Source: Streptohalobacillus salinus (GTDB taxonomy: Bacteria > Bacillota > Bacilli > Bacillales > Amphibacillaceae). Taken from it: a stretch of 64,000 nucleotides of DNA. Below, in pieces: positions 9,224 to 21,883 of this stretch. The notes under the pieces were generated by a model. It made no database searches. It was given only the letters and a program-made list of their open reading frames with translations, and was not told the DNA's origin. The stretch is taken from the NCBI RefSeq assembly GCF_003201605.1, contig NZ_QJJR01000002.1, positions 155,804 through 219,803 of the forward strand. The letters are read 5' to 3'. How positions within the stretch are numbered: the stretch's first letter is position 1; each line of letters starts with the position of its first letter. The position numbers and the translations under genes were made by a program.

Positions 9224-10418
9224 TTAACTCAACCTCTTTTAGTATTTCCGTAAATAATTGTTCAGCAATGCGTTGTTTTGATGCTTGTGGCAAGGTAACA
9301 TTTGCGCCCTGCTTGCTGATGAAGTGGACAGCATTGTCGTCCGACCCAAACCCTGTTTCCATTGATGAGATATCATTGATCACAATTGCATCTAACTGTT
9401 TTCGCTCAAGTTTCTCACGGCCATAGCGTTCAATTTCTCTCGTCTCTGCTGCAAAACCAACGAGGTACTGGGTTGTTTTTTTCTCTCCTAACCCTTTTAA
9501 TATATCCGGGGTACGAACCATCTCTAATTGCAAATCACCAGGCTGTTTTTTTAACTTATGTTGATACTGTTTTTTTGGCATATAATCCGCCACGGCCGCT
9601 GTTTTAATAACAATGTCTTGGCCAGCAAAATGATCGAGCATCGCCTTATTCATCTCTTCAGCACTAACGACGTCAATACGCTTAATTCCTTCAACCGTTT
9701 CGAGTTGGACAGGTCCAGTGACTAACGTTACCTCTGCACCTAACTGGTGAGCCGCTTCTGCCAGCGCAAAACCCATCTTTCCGGTTGAATGGTTGCTTAA
9801 AAAGCGAACAGGGTCAATGATTTCTTTTGTCGGACCGGCTGAAACAAGGACTTTTTTACCTGTTAACATCTTTTTTTCTCGCTGTTTCATCCTGAGAAAC
9901 GTCACAATATCTTCCGGCTCCATCATCCGACCTTTCCCGACATAACCACAAGCGAGATAACCTTCGTCCGGGTCAATCATGGTAACGTTTCGACGTTTTA
10001 ATGTCGCGAGGTTAGCTTTGACAGCTGGGTGACTTAGCATATGTACATTCATGGCTGGTGCCAAGTAGACAGGAGCGGTTGTTGCTAGTAAGGTTGTTGA
10101 TAGTAAATCATCGGCAATCCCGTGCGCGTATTTACCAATCAAGTTAGCCGTTGTTGGCGCGACAACGACCAAATCTGCCCAATCGGCTAACGCGATGTGT
10201 TGGATTTCACCAGGGTCCAGCTCATCGAAAGTATCCAAATAGACGGGTTGTCGAGCAATGGCTTGAAATGATAGCGGCGTAACAAATTTTTGCGCACCAG
10301 TCGTCAAGATAACTTTAACAATTGCTCCTTCTTGAGTTAATTTGCTCGTTAAATGAATTGCTTTAAAGGCAGCAATTCCCCCAGTCACACCTAAGACGAT
10401 ATGTTTACCCTTTAACAT
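9213..10418 (-). CDS. coaBC: Bifunctional phosphopantothenoylcysteine synthetase/decarboxylase
   Basis: The protein carries out two steps of coenzyme A synthesis, joining cysteine to 4'-phosphopantothenate and then decarboxylating it. The N-terminal flavoprotein CoaC half (about 1-185) shows [11 protein letters not shown], the [19 protein letters not shown] segment, APAMNVHM and CGYVGKGRM. The C-terminal CoaB half begins with [10 protein letters not shown], with [11 protein letters not shown] nearby. I placed the start at the ATG at 10418, 8 bp after GGG. A GTG three codons earlier touches the ribosome site. About 401 residues, normal length. Confidence 0.96.
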   Translation of the reverse strand: MLKGKHIVLGVTGGIAAFKAIHLTSKLTQEGAIVKVILTTGAQKFVTPLSFQAIARQPVYLDTFDELDPGEIQHIALADWADLVVVAPTTANLIGKYAHGIADDLLSTTLLATTAPVYLAPAMNVHMLSHPAVKANLATLKRRNVTMIDPDEGYLACGYVGKGRMMEPEDIVTFLRMKQREKKMLTGKKVLVSAGPTKEIIDPVRFLSNHSTGKMGFALAEAAHQLGAEVTLVTGPVQLETVEGIKRIDVVSAEEMNKAMLDHFAGQDIVIKTAAVADYMPKKQYQHKLKKQPGDLQLEMVRTPDILKGLGEKKTTQYLVGFAAETREIERYGREKLERKQLDAIVINDISSMETGFGSDDNAVHFISKQGANVTLPQASKQRIAEQLFTEILKEVELNDR

Positions 10419-10447
10419 CACACTCACCCTTTCACTTTAAAATGAAA

Positions 10448-10479
10448 CCCCCTTGCCGCCTATATGGCAAACGAGGGGG
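10448..10479 (-). terminator. Hairpin between rpoZ and coaBC
   Basis: Six-base GC-rich arms (CCCCCT and AGGGGG) flank a GGCAA/TTGCC inner match, with only a short T-rich stretch after it on the minus strand. It probably reduces rather than ends transcription from gmk-rpoZ into coaBC. Confidence 0.55.
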
Positions 10480-10490
10480 TCTTAGTACTC

Positions 10491-10709
10491 CTATTGACGA
10501 CGTTCTTTATATTCTGTTGAAATGTAAGTCAGTAAACCGGCATTAATCTCTTCTAAAGCAATACCGACTGGCTTCACTGAGTTTGGCTTTTCAATTTGTA
10601 ATATTTTTTCGTCTTGTATCTGGCGTCCACGACGAGCTGCAAGTGTAGCAAGTGTGTATTTTGATTTAATATGTGTTTGTAATTGGTCAATTGATGGTTC
10701 TAACATCAT
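10491..10709 (-). CDS. rpoZ: RNA polymerase omega subunit
   Basis: Omega helps fold and assemble the beta' subunit of RNA polymerase. The 72-residue product begins [11 protein letters not shown]. It has the conserved [16 protein letters not shown] helix and the [10 protein letters not shown] segment near residues 46-56. The start codon overlaps the gmk stop by 3 bp. Its GGAGGTG ribosome site lies inside the last codons of gmk, so translation is coupled. The gmk-rpoZ pair is typical of Bacillaceae. Confidence 0.95.
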   Translation of the reverse strand: MMLEPSIDQLQTHIKSKYTLATLAARRGRQIQDEKILQIEKPNSVKPVGIALEEINAGLLTYISTEYKERRQ

Positions 10710-11329
10710 GATTGACTCACCTCCAGTAATTGTTTGTATTGCGATGCAACACGTTCTCTTTTACAGTGTTCACTTTTAACGATGGCTTGTACATTTTCAA
10801 CGGCGTGATCAACCTGATCATTGACAACGACATAATCATAAGCATCCATCAATTCAATTTCATCTTTCGCCGCTTTTAAGCGGTTCATCACTAATTGTTC
10901 TGTTTCTGTTCCGCGGCTGATGATGCGGTTTTTTAATTCCTCTAAACTTGGTGGCGATAAGAAGATAAAGACACCTTCTGGAAAATTCTCCTTAACCTGA
11001 AGTGCACCTTGTACTTCAATTTCTAAAAAGACATCATGGCCAGCCTCAATTTGTTCCTCAACATAATGACGCGGTGTGCCATAATAGTTCCCAACATACT
11101 TCGCATGTTCTAACAACTGATTGTCTTCAATCATCGCTTCAAATGCTTCTTTGGTACGATAAAAATAATCAACACCTTCAACTTCACCAGGACGTATCGG
11201 ACGCGTTGTCATTGAAATCGAATACTTAAGCGCAGTGTCTTTATCAAAGAGCGCTTTTCTGACGGTCCCTTTTCCGACTCCAGATGGACCAGAAAGAATA
11301 AATAAAATTCCCTTTTGTTTGATTAACAC
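10706..11329 (-). CDS. gmk: Guanylate kinase
   Basis: Gmk phosphorylates GMP to GDP with ATP. The 207-residue product opens [20 protein letters not shown], with the P-loop at about 12-19. It continues with the GMP-binding [16 protein letters not shown] region and the lid segment. The start is taken as a GTG at 11329, because a GGAGGG ribosome site lies 6 bp upstream. An earlier in-frame TTG would put that site inside the coding region. The gene follows remA by 44 bp and overlaps rpoZ. Confidence 0.96.
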   Translation of the reverse strand: MLIKQKGILFILSGPSGVGKGTVRKALFDKDTALKYSISMTTRPIRPGEVEGVDYFYRTKEAFEAMIEDNQLLEHAKYVGNYYGTPRHYVEEQIEAGHDVFLEIEVQGALQVKENFPEGVFIFLSPPSLEELKNRIISRGTETEQLVMNRLKAAKDEIELMDAYDYVVVNDQVDHAVENVQAIVKSEHCKRERVASQYKQLLEVSQS

Positions 11330-11373
11330 TAAAATCCCTCCAACATTTCTTTCAGTCAATTAAAAAACGCTGA

Positions 11374-11634
11374 TTAATCAACCATTTCTTCTTCGTGTGT
11401 AAGTACACGGTTGCCGACTGTTTCAGGTTGAACAGCAGATAAAACAACATGGTCACTATCTGTAATGATTACTGCACGTGTCCGACGACCATATGTTGCA
11501 TCAATCAGTTTATTGTTATCTCTTGCTACAGATATTATGCGTTTAATTGGCGCTGACTCCGGTGACACGATGGTAATAATCCGGTTCGCTGACACCACAT
11601 TACCAAATCCAATATTAATTAATCGCAAACTCAA
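11374..11634 (-). CDS. remA: Extracellular matrix regulator RemA family
   Basis: This 86-residue DUF370 protein matches RemA (YlzA), a DNA-binding regulator that in B. subtilis activates biofilm matrix and osmoprotection genes. It shows the family opening [19 protein letters not shown], the central [19 protein letters not shown] region and VGNRV near the end. It sits in the conserved yloC-remA-gmk position. Targets in this organism cannot be told from the sequence. Confidence 0.93.
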   Translation of the reverse strand: MSLRLINIGFGNVVSANRIITIVSPESAPIKRIISVARDNNKLIDATYGRRTRAVIITDSDHVVLSAVQPETVGNRVLTHEEEMVD

Positions 11635-11733
11635 AATGATATCCCCCTAAAAGTTGACATGTTTATCTACACGTCTCTGCCAACATATACGAATCTATAT
11701 AATTATAGTACAAAAACCACAATTTTGGAATGG

Positions 11734-12609
11734 TTATTGTATATTTTGCACTTGTTCTTTGATTTTTTCAATTGTACTTTTCAGATTAACGACATGGTTA
11801 GCTAATCTTTCATCATTTGCTTTCGCACCGATAGTATTCACTTCACGCATCATTTCTTGTAAATAAAAATCAATTTTCCGGCCAATCATGCCTGATTGAC
11901 CGAGTAATTCCCGGATATGTTTCACGTGACTTTCAATTCTTACCCACTCTTCTGTCACATCCCCTTTTTCACTCAAACTCGCAAGTTCTTGATAAACGGG
12001 TTGTTTGTCATAAATGTTCTGTTTTTGTAATAGACGCTCCGCCCGTTCAACCATTCGTAGGTAATGCTGTTCCCTTAAGCGATCCTGATGTGTTTTCAAC
12101 CATGCTAAGACGTGATCAAATTCATTTAGTTGCACGCTTAACTCTTCAAACAAGACAAACCCTTCTTTTTCTCGCATCACTAAGACATCAGCGATTGCTC
12201 GCTCGATACCTGGGACAAGTGGAGACAAATCTTCAAGTGTTATCCCCTGTTCAGCTTGAGCCGGGTTATAGTCAGGAAAGTGATCAATCATATATGTATA
12301 AGTATCTGGATATGTTTGTTTAATCTGTTGAATCTGTTGATCCATCATTTGATACCATGCTTCTCCAGGAGAAAAATGGTCATATTCACTTTCCTTGAAA
12401 CGGATCGATAGTTCGACACGACCCCGCACGAGCTTTTCTTTTAGATGGCGCTTTAATTGTTCTTCATGGCGCCAAAGATTCATATCTGTTCGTAAATTAA
12501 AATCAAAATAGCGATGATTAATTGTTTTGATTTGCACCTCAATTTGATGATTGCCATACTCTATTACCGTTTCTCCGAAACCTGTCATGCTCACAACCAT
12601 TCGCTTCAT
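11734..12609 (-). CDS. yloC: YicC/YloC family endoribonuclease
   Basis: This 291-residue protein has the YicC N-terminal signature SMTGFGE, the NHRYFDFNLR segment and the C-terminal DUF1732 region (GRKIDFYLQEMMREVNTIGAKAND). E. coli YicC has endoribonuclease activity on sRNA, and the same is inferred here. The start has AAGGAAGG upstream and a choice of two nearby ATGs, so the N-terminus may be three codons shorter. It is the first gene of the minus-strand run towards coaBC and has its own promoter. Confidence 0.9.
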   Translation of the reverse strand: MKRMVVSMTGFGETVIEYGNHQIEVQIKTINHRYFDFNLRTDMNLWRHEEQLKRHLKEKLVRGRVELSIRFKESEYDHFSPGEAWYQMMDQQIQQIKQTYPDTYTYMIDHFPDYNPAQAEQGITLEDLSPLVPGIERAIADVLVMREKEGFVLFEELSVQLNEFDHVLAWLKTHQDRLREQHYLRMVERAERLLQKQNIYDKQPVYQELASLSEKGDVTEEWVRIESHVKHIRELLGQSGMIGRKIDFYLQEMMREVNTIGAKANDERLANHVVNLKSTIEKIKEQVQNIQ

Positions 12610-12652
12610 TTCCTTCCTTTGTCTGCCTGTGTCTCCACCTTTTTCTACTTCT

Positions 12653-12682
12653 ATTATACACAGGCAAAATCACCGATGTAAA
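12653..12682 (-). promoter_or_regulatory. Probable sigma-A promoter of the yloC-remA-gmk run
   Basis: On the minus strand a TTTACA -35 box (12677-12682) is followed after 18 bp by a perfect TATAAT -10 box (12653-12658), about 44 bp before the yloC start. It diverges from the rqcH promoter. Confidence 0.6.
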
Positions 12683-12740
12683 CAACCATCACTCTATGTA
12701 CCCCACACGCTTTATTGATTTAAAAAACAGCTGCGTTTAA

Positions 12741-12770
12741 ATGTCATCTCAAACGTTAACATGTTATAAT
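12741..12770 (+). promoter_or_regulatory. Probable promoter of rqcH
   Basis: A perfect TATAAT -10 box at 12765-12770 has a weak ATGTCA -35 candidate 18 bp upstream (12741-12746). It is followed by an AGAGGTG ribosome site just before the rqcH start. Confidence 0.55.
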
Positions 12771-12793
12771 TATTAATTAGAGGTGATTAAGAT

Positions 12794-14518
12794 ATGGCAT
12801 TTGACGGCATTGTTACACGCGTCTTAGCAGATGAATTAGATGAAGCATTAACATCTGGACGCATTATGAAAATATACCAACCCACAGAAACAGAATTAAT
12901 CTTAACCATTCGAGCAAAGGGCAAAAACCATCAACTATTGCTTTCGAGCCATCCTGTCTATGCGCGTATGCACTTAACGAATGATCGTTACACAAACCCA
13001 ACAGAACCACCAATGTTCTGTATGTTGCTTCGCAAACATATCGCAGGTAGTTTTATTGAATCGGTTCATCAGCATGAGAATGAACGAATGATAAAAATAA
13101 ATGTGCGTGGTAAAAACGAAATTGGTGACGACATCAAAAAACAGTTGATTGTTGAAATCATGGGAAAACACAGTAATATTCTTTTAATTGACGAAGAAAA
13201 AGGACACATTCTCGACGCGATTAAACATGTCTCACCGAATCAAAACAGACACCGGACGCTCTTGCCAGGACAACCTTATATTTATCCGCCTGAGCAAGAT
13301 AAGGTCAATCCCTTTATTCTCTCGGAGACAGAGATTAAGGCGCAGTTACCTGAAAAAATTGAACCGATGGCATTCGTTTCAACCTTCATGGGTGTCTCCC
13401 CAATGTTTGAACAGTCATTATTCATTGATGAAGATGCAGCCGACGCGGCGATTATTTCTCAATTTATCACATACATTCAATGCGTCAAATCAAAAACTGT
13501 CGATCCGGTGATTCACCATGGTAAAAAAGAAGATTTTTATGTGTTTGATTTAGCAACCTTCACAAGTGAAAAAGAACATATTGCTTCAGTTAATGCCCTA
13601 CTCGATATTTTTTATTCCGATAAAGCAGATCGTGATTTAGTTAAACAAAAAGCAAGTGATTTAATTAGAATTCTTAAAAACGAACGCGATAAAAACGTTC
13701 GTAAAATCAAAAAACAACAACAATCCTTACAAAAAGCCGATCGTGCTGAGTACTTCCAGCGTCAAGGTGAATTGTTAACTGCCCACTTGCATTTAGTTAA
13801 CCAAGGGGACACCACAGTAAATGTTGTTGATTATTATGATGAAAATCAAGCAAGCATCGCCATTGAATTAAATCCAAATAAAACACCAAGTGAAAATGCA
13901 CAAGCTTTTTATAAAACCTATCAAAAATTAAAAACATCAAAGGAAAAGTTGGCAAAAGAAATCCGTAAAGCGAACAAAGACATTGCTTATCTCGACCAAT
14001 TGATTGAACAAGTTGAAAAAGCACGCGTTGAAGATATTGAAGAAATTCGTGAAGAGCTAGTTGAAGAAGGTTATTTGAAGAAAAAATCAACAAAGAAAAA
14101 TCACAAGAAAAAAAACAAAAAACCAACACCCGATCAATTTTATGCCCCTGATGGGACGCCGATTCTTGTTGGAAAAAACAATAAACAAAATGAATACTTA
14201 ACGATGAAGCTCGCCCACCGTCGAGATCTTTGGTTTCATACTAAAGATATTCCAGGTTCACATGTGGTGATTCGGGGTGAAAATCCGACAGAAGAGACGA
14301 TTTTAGCAGCAGCTAAACTTGCTGCTTATTTTAGTAAAGCACAACAGTCTTCGTCGGTACCGGTTGATTACACTGAAATTCGGCACGTAAAGAAACCGAA
14401 CGGAGCAAAACCTGGTTTTGTAACCTATGATCACCAACAGACCGCTTTTGTTACACCGGTAAAAAAAGAGATTGACCAACTAAAACAACAAGCTCATACG
14501 CCTCATTCTGAACAATAG
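12794..14518 (+). CDS. rqcH: Ribosome quality control factor RqcH (NFACT family)
   Basis: RqcH (YloA/FbpA family) binds stalled 50S-peptidyl-tRNA complexes and adds C-terminal alanine tails that mark aborted proteins for degradation. The 574-residue product has the NFACT-N domain opening MAFDGIVTRVLADEL with MLLRKHIAG. A long coiled-coil middle (about 280-430) ends in a Lys-rich stretch. The C-terminal NFACT-R domain carries GKNNKQNEYLTMKLAHRRD and WFHTKDIPGSHVVIR. It is the only plus-strand gene in this half of the window and lies between yloC and the pyr operon as in B. subtilis, but the yloB ATPase gene is missing. Confidence 0.95.
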   Translation: MAFDGIVTRVLADELDEALTSGRIMKIYQPTETELILTIRAKGKNHQLLLSSHPVYARMHLTNDRYTNPTEPPMFCMLLRKHIAGSFIESVHQHENERMIKINVRGKNEIGDDIKKQLIVEIMGKHSNILLIDEEKGHILDAIKHVSPNQNRHRTLLPGQPYIYPPEQDKVNPFILSETEIKAQLPEKIEPMAFVSTFMGVSPMFEQSLFIDEDAADAAIISQFITYIQCVKSKTVDPVIHHGKKEDFYVFDLATFTSEKEHIASVNALLDIFYSDKADRDLVKQKASDLIRILKNERDKNVRKIKKQQQSLQKADRAEYFQRQGELLTAHLHLVNQGDTTVNVVDYYDENQASIAIELNPNKTPSENAQAFYKTYQKLKTSKEKLAKEIRKANKDIAYLDQLIEQVEKARVEDIEEIREELVEEGYLKKKSTKKNHKKKNKKPTPDQFYAPDGTPILVGKNNKQNEYLTMKLAHRRDLWFHTKDIPGSHVVIRGENPTEETILAAAKLAAYFSKAQQSSSVPVDYTEIRHVKKPNGAKPGFVTYDHQQTAFVTPVKKEIDQLKQQAHTPHSEQ

Positions 14519-14535
14519 CTTGCTGCAAGACAAAG

Positions 14536-14578
14536 ATAAAAGCATTTCCTGCATGTTTTAATGAGGAGATGCTTTTAT
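14536..14578. terminator. Bidirectional terminator between rqcH and pyrE
   Basis: A near-perfect 15-bp stem (14536-14550 with 14564-14578, one G-T pair) has A-rich left and T-rich right flanks. It lies between converging genes and can end transcription from both sides. Confidence 0.85.
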
Positions 14579-14607
14579 TTACGTCTTAATCGTCTTTATT
14601 GATGTGA

Positions 14608-15221
14608 CTAAACAAGGCCATTACGCCAATCAAGTAAACTCGCAGCCTCATCTCTAGAGATCGTGGCATTATCCAACATTAACGCTACTAATTGATCAAA
14701 ATTAGCCAGTGTGTAATAAGGCACATGTTGCGTCTCAAAAGCCACACGCGCTTTATCAAGTCCGTAGCTAAAAATTGCGACAACACCAATCACATCAGCG
14801 CCCGTTGCTTCAATCGCTTTAACCGTTTCAATTACAGAGCCAGCTGTTGAGATCAAATCTTCAACCACGATGACTTTATCTTTAGCTTGAACAGTACCCT
14901 CAATTTGGTTTTGTTTTCCATGTTTTTTCGCACTTCCTCTAACATAGCTCATCGGTAAGTCAAGCGCATCACTTAACCAAGCTGCATGGGGAATGCCGGC
15001 AGTTGCACAACCACTGATGTGTGTTGGTAATAATCCTTCTGCTTCTAGCTTTTCAAGAAATCCTTGGGTAATGAGTGCTCGTACTTTCGGATAACTCATC
15101 GTTAAGCGATTATCACAATAGATTGGTGACTTGATACCTGAGGTCCAGGTAAATGACCGGTCCGGTTTTATTTGCACCGCTTCGATGGCTAAGAGGTTTT
15201 CTAGTAATGTTTTTGTTAAGG

Positions 15222-15225
<4 letters not shown>
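14608..15225 (-). CDS. pyrE: Orotate phosphoribosyltransferase
   Basis: PyrE joins orotate to PRPP to give orotidine 5'-phosphate, the fifth step of UMP synthesis. The 205-residue product has the type I phosphoribosyltransferase loop VIVVEDLISTAGS in its middle part, and SGIKSPIYCDNR near the N-terminus for orotate and PRPP contacts. It is the last gene of the pyr operon and overlaps pyrF by 4 bp. Confidence 0.97.
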
Positions 15226-17596
<2,371 letters not shown>

Positions 17597-17597
<1 letters not shown>

Positions 17598-20500
17598 TAG
17601 CGAATCACCTCTTGATTTCTTACAATCGCTTGGGCTTGGAAGGTCGTTTGATCAATCACATCGAGTATCGCCCGGGCAGTATCCAAACTTGTTAAGCAGG
17701 CAATTCCGTGTTCAACAGCATCTCGTCTAATTTTAAAGCCATCACTGAGTGGTTTATTTCCTGACGTTAAAGTGTTTATCACAAATTGGACATGATTATC
17801 TTCAATCAGTGATAATACATTTTGTTCATTGGCTCCAATTTTACCTACAGTGGTAACCGGGATAGCCTTTCCTGTAAAGAACGCTGCTGTACCTTCTGTC
17901 GCAAAAATATCAAAGCCTAGGGCATTGAATCCAGCGGCAATCACAGATGCTTCTTCCTTATCTTTATCAGCTACCGTGAATAATACCGCACCTTCAAAAG
18001 GTATCTCAATTCCGGAAGCAACAAGTCCTTTAAATAAGGCCTTTGCTAGTGTTTTATCACGCCCAATTGCTTCTCCGGTCGACTTCATTTCTGGACCTAA
18101 TATGGTATCGACGCTTTTTAGTTTCGCAAAACTAAATACCGGTACTTTAACCGAAACGTGATCTGCTTCTGGTAGTAAACCACTGGTATAACCCATGTTA
18201 GTTAAAGATTGTCCCATAATTGCACGCGTTGCCAGATTTGCCATTGTGACATCGGTAATTTTACTTAAAAATGGAATCGTTCGACTCGCTCTTGGGTTGA
18301 CTTCGAGTACATAAACCGCACCCTCATGCACAACGAACTGGATGTTAAGGAGACCTTTGATTTTTAAACGTTCAGCAATTTTAATGGTTGTCTCAATTAA
18401 TTCTTGTTTAATTTCCGGATTGATGCGTTGCGTTGGATAGACAGCAATCGAATCACCTGAGTGCACACCAGCGCGTTCAATGTGTTCCATAATGCCTGGG
18501 ATAATCGTAGTAACCCCGTCACTAATTGCATCCACTTCGACCTCAATGCCCGTTAAATATTTATCAATTAAGACAGGATGCTTGCGTTTAATATGATTTG
18601 TTTTCAGTAAGTAGGCTTCAAGTTCTTGTTTAGTATAAACAATTTCCATTTGACTACCACCGATCACGTATGACGGGCGTACCAAGACCGGGTAACCAAT
18701 CTTTTCGGCCACCGTTAGTGCTGTTGATAAGTCTTTAACACTTTCTCCCTTTGGTTGCGGAATATTTAAGGCACTAAGAATCCGTTCAAACTTATCGCGG
18801 TCTTCTGCTTGATCAATTGCTTCCAGTGATGTTCCTAAAATCGTCACACCACGGCGTTGCAAGCCTTCTGCCAGGTTAATCGCTGTTTGTCCACCAAACT
18901 GAACGATTACCCCTTCAGGTTGCTCTAAATTAACCACATGCATAACGTCTTCTAAAGTAAGGGGTTCAAAATACAATTTATCTGAGACACTAAAATCGGT
19001 AGAGACTGTTTCAGGATTTGAATTCATAATAATTGCTTCATAACCGAGTTCCTTTAAAGCCAACACAGAGTGGACAGTCGCATAGTCAAACTCAATGCCC
19101 TGACCAATTCTGATTGGACCAGAACCAATAACAATTACCTTCTTGCGCTTGGACACGACCGATTCTTGTTCCTCTTCATAACTACTGTAAAAGTAAGGGG
19201 TTGCTGATTCAAATTCAGCGGCACACGTATCGACCATCTTATAGACAGGTGTGATTGCATTGTCTAAACGCAACTGATAGATTTCATCTTCTGATTTTTT
19301 GGTGATGCGCTCAAGCTGGCGATCAGAAAATCCTAAGGCTTTCGCATGTGCGAGTGATGCAATAGTCAATTCCGCGTCCGCTAACTGATGTTCTAAATCA
19401 ATCATCTTTTTAAGTTTGTTTAAGAAGAATCGATCAATTTTAGTCCATTCGAAAAGGGTCTCAACATCAGTGTGACGTCTCAGTAATTCACCTAAGACAA
19501 AAATCCGACGATCATCGGCTTTTATCACGTGTTCTTTTAACGCTTGGTCATCTAACGCTTCGCAATCAGGCAAATAAAAATCATCATCATTAAAGTCAAG
19601 GGAGCGAATACCTTTAAGAAAGGCTTCTTCAAAGGTTCGACCAATTGCCATCACTTCGCCAGTTGCCTTCATCTGAGTGCCAAGCGTCCGGTTTCCTGAA
19701 GTAAACTTATCAAAAGGAAAGCGTGGGAATTTGGTAACAACGTAATCTAATGCAGGTTCAAATGCACTGTATGTCGTTTCGGTTACTGGGTTTTTAATTT
19801 CATCTAACGTTAAACCAATCGCAATCTTCGCTGCAATTTTTGCAATCGGATAGCCCGTTGCTTTTGATGCAAGTGCACTTGAACGACTCACACGTGGATT
19901 GACCTCGATAATGTAATAATCAAAACTATCTGGGTCAAGCGCAAGCTGTACGTTACAGCCCCCCTCAATTTCCAAGGCGCGGATTATCTTTAACGATGCG
20001 TTTCTAAGCATTTGATATTCACGATCACTTAGCGTTTGTGACGGTGCAACAACAATTGAATCACCTGTATGAATTCCAACAGGATCAATATTTTCCATGT
20101 TACAGACTACAATCGCTTGGTCATTTTTATCGCGCATCACTTCATATTCAATTTCTTTAAATCCGGCAATGTTTCGTTCAATTAAACATTGGTTCACAGG
20201 TGATAATTGTAACCCACTACGTGTAATTTCTTTCAAATCTTGAACGTTGTAGCACATCCCCCCACCGGTTCCACCTAAGGTGTAAGCAGGTCTCACGATA
20301 AGCGGGAAACCAATCTCATCAGCAAAATCAAGTGCTTGATCGACCGTTTGAACAATCTGGCTTTCCGGCACTGGCTCGTTTAAATCATGCATCAGCTGAC
20401 GGAATTTCTCTCGGTCTTCGGCCAATTGAATTGCATCTAAACTCGTCCCTAACATTTCCGTTGGATATTTTTCTAAAATTCCGCTTTCCTCAAGGGCAAT

Positions 20501-20797
20501 CGCTAAGTTTAAACCGGTTTGTCCACCAAGTGTTGGTAGAATCGCGTCGGGACGCTCTTTCTGAATTATTTTTGAAAGGTATTCGACCGTTAACGGCTCC
20601 ATATATACGGTATCAGCAACCGTATGGTCAGTCATAATTGTGGCTGGATTAGAGTTAGCAAGTATAACCGTATAGCCTTCTTCTCTTAAAGCTTGACATG
20701 CTTGAGTCCCTGAGTAATCAAATTCTGCCGCTTGACCAATAATAATTGGACCGGAACCAATCACAAGTATCTTTTCTATGTCTGTACGTTTTGGCAT
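17597..20797 (-). CDS. carB: Carbamoyl-phosphate synthase large subunit
   Basis: CarB makes carbamoyl phosphate from bicarbonate, ammonia and two ATP, using ammonia from CarA. The 1066-residue protein has two homologous ATP-grasp halves (about 1-400 and 550-930). Each begins with a nucleotide motif ([14 protein letters not shown] and [14 protein letters not shown]) and contains ENVNPR-like EVNPR segments. A C-terminal allosteric domain follows (from about 935). Because it lies in the pyr operon it is the pyrimidine-type enzyme (pyrAB). It overlaps carA and pyrK by 1 bp each. Confidence 0.97.
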
Positions 20798-21882
20798 TAG
20801 AGCGCCTCCTTTGATTGTTGTTTAAACTGTTGGATGTTCGTCATAAATTGATCAAACAAATAGCTAGAGTCTTCGGGACCTGGCGAGCTCTCTGGATGAT
20901 ACTGGACTGAAAAAGCAGGGTAATGGTTATGTTTTACACCCTCAACACTGTCATCATTAATCGCAACGTGTGTGAGTGATAAATCGGTAGCTTTTAACGA
21001 AGCTACGCGCACGGCATAGCCATGGTTTTGTGACGTAATAAAAGTTTTACTGCGTGTCAAATCTTTGACTGGGTGATTGGATCCGCGGTGGCCAAAAGAC
21101 ATTTTCTCAGTATCGGCTCCACATGCAAGTGACAGTAATTGATGGCCTAAACAAATGCCGAAAATCGGCACTCGGCTGATCAACGCTTGAATCATTTCGG
21201 TTGCTTCAGGAACATCCTTTGGATCGCCTGGTCCGTTTGTCAACATAATCCCATCAGGTTTTAAAGCAAGAATCTGTTCGCTTGTGTAGTTATAAGGCAC
21301 AACTGTGACGTGACAGTGACGCTTCGTTAAGTCCCGTAAAATACCGTGTTTCATCCCAAAATCAACTAGCACAATCCGATGACCACGACCAGGGGCAACG
21401 TAAGGGTTTTTAGTGGACACCCGACTCACTTGATCGGTTAGCGGCTGATTAAAAGTCGGAATGACCGGTTCAATCGATGCCGTTGCCTCTGTTAAGACCG
21501 CACGCATTGTGCCATGTTTACGAATAATTTTAGTTAATTTTCGTGTATCTACACCACTAATCGCCGGTATTTTTTTCTGAACGAGAAAATCATTTAATGT
21601 GTCTTCTGAGCGAAAATTAGAGGGTTGCTCACACATTTCTTTCACAATTAAACCAAATACAGATGGATCAATCGATTCAAAGTCATCACGATTGATGCCA
21701 TAATTACCAATCAGAGGATAAGTCATTGTCACCATTTGTCCGCAATAAGACGGATCCGAAAGTATTTCTTGGTACCCGGTCATTCCTGTGTTAAAAACAA
21801 TCTCACCCTCTTTGTGACCTAAATCACCGAGTGCTTCTCCTGTAAATACCGTGCCATCTTCTAAAATGAGTTGTCGTTTCAT
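20797..21882 (-). CDS. carA: Carbamoyl-phosphate synthase small subunit
   Basis: CarA hydrolyses glutamine and feeds ammonia to CarB. The 361-residue protein begins [19 protein letters not shown]. The class I glutamine amidotransferase domain in the C-terminal half holds the nucleophile cysteine in [11 protein letters not shown] and the His-Glu pair in [11 protein letters not shown] chose the ATG at 21882 because GGGGAGG lies just upstream. An open frame continuing further upstream overlaps pyrC and lacks similarity. It lies 1 bp after pyrC. Confidence 0.97.
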   Translation of the reverse strand: MKRQLILEDGTVFTGEALGDLGHKEGEIVFNTGMTGYQEILSDPSYCGQMVTMTYPLIGNYGINRDDFESIDPSVFGLIVKEMCEQPSNFRSEDTLNDFLVQKKIPAISGVDTRKLTKIIRKHGTMRAVLTEATASIEPVIPTFNQPLTDQVSRVSTKNPYVAPGRGHRIVLVDFGMKHGILRDLTKRHCHVTVVPYNYTSEQILALKPDGIMLTNGPGDPKDVPEATEMIQALISRVPIFGICLGHQLLSLACGADTEKMSFGHRGSNHPVKDLTRSKTFITSQNHGYAVRVASLKATDLSLTHVAINDDSVEGVKHNHYPAFSVQYHPESSPGPEDSSYLFDQFMTNIQQFKQQSKEAL

Positions 21883-21883
21883 G

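Noticed and set aside
13797-14129. 110-codon minus-strand open frame inside rqcH
   Set aside because: It is Phe/Leu-rich because it mirrors the Lys/Glu-rich coiled coil of RqcH.
17829-18161. 110-codon plus-strand open frame inside carB
   Set aside because: It lies fully antisense to a conserved carB and shows the Pro/Ser/Ala-rich composition of a shadow frame.
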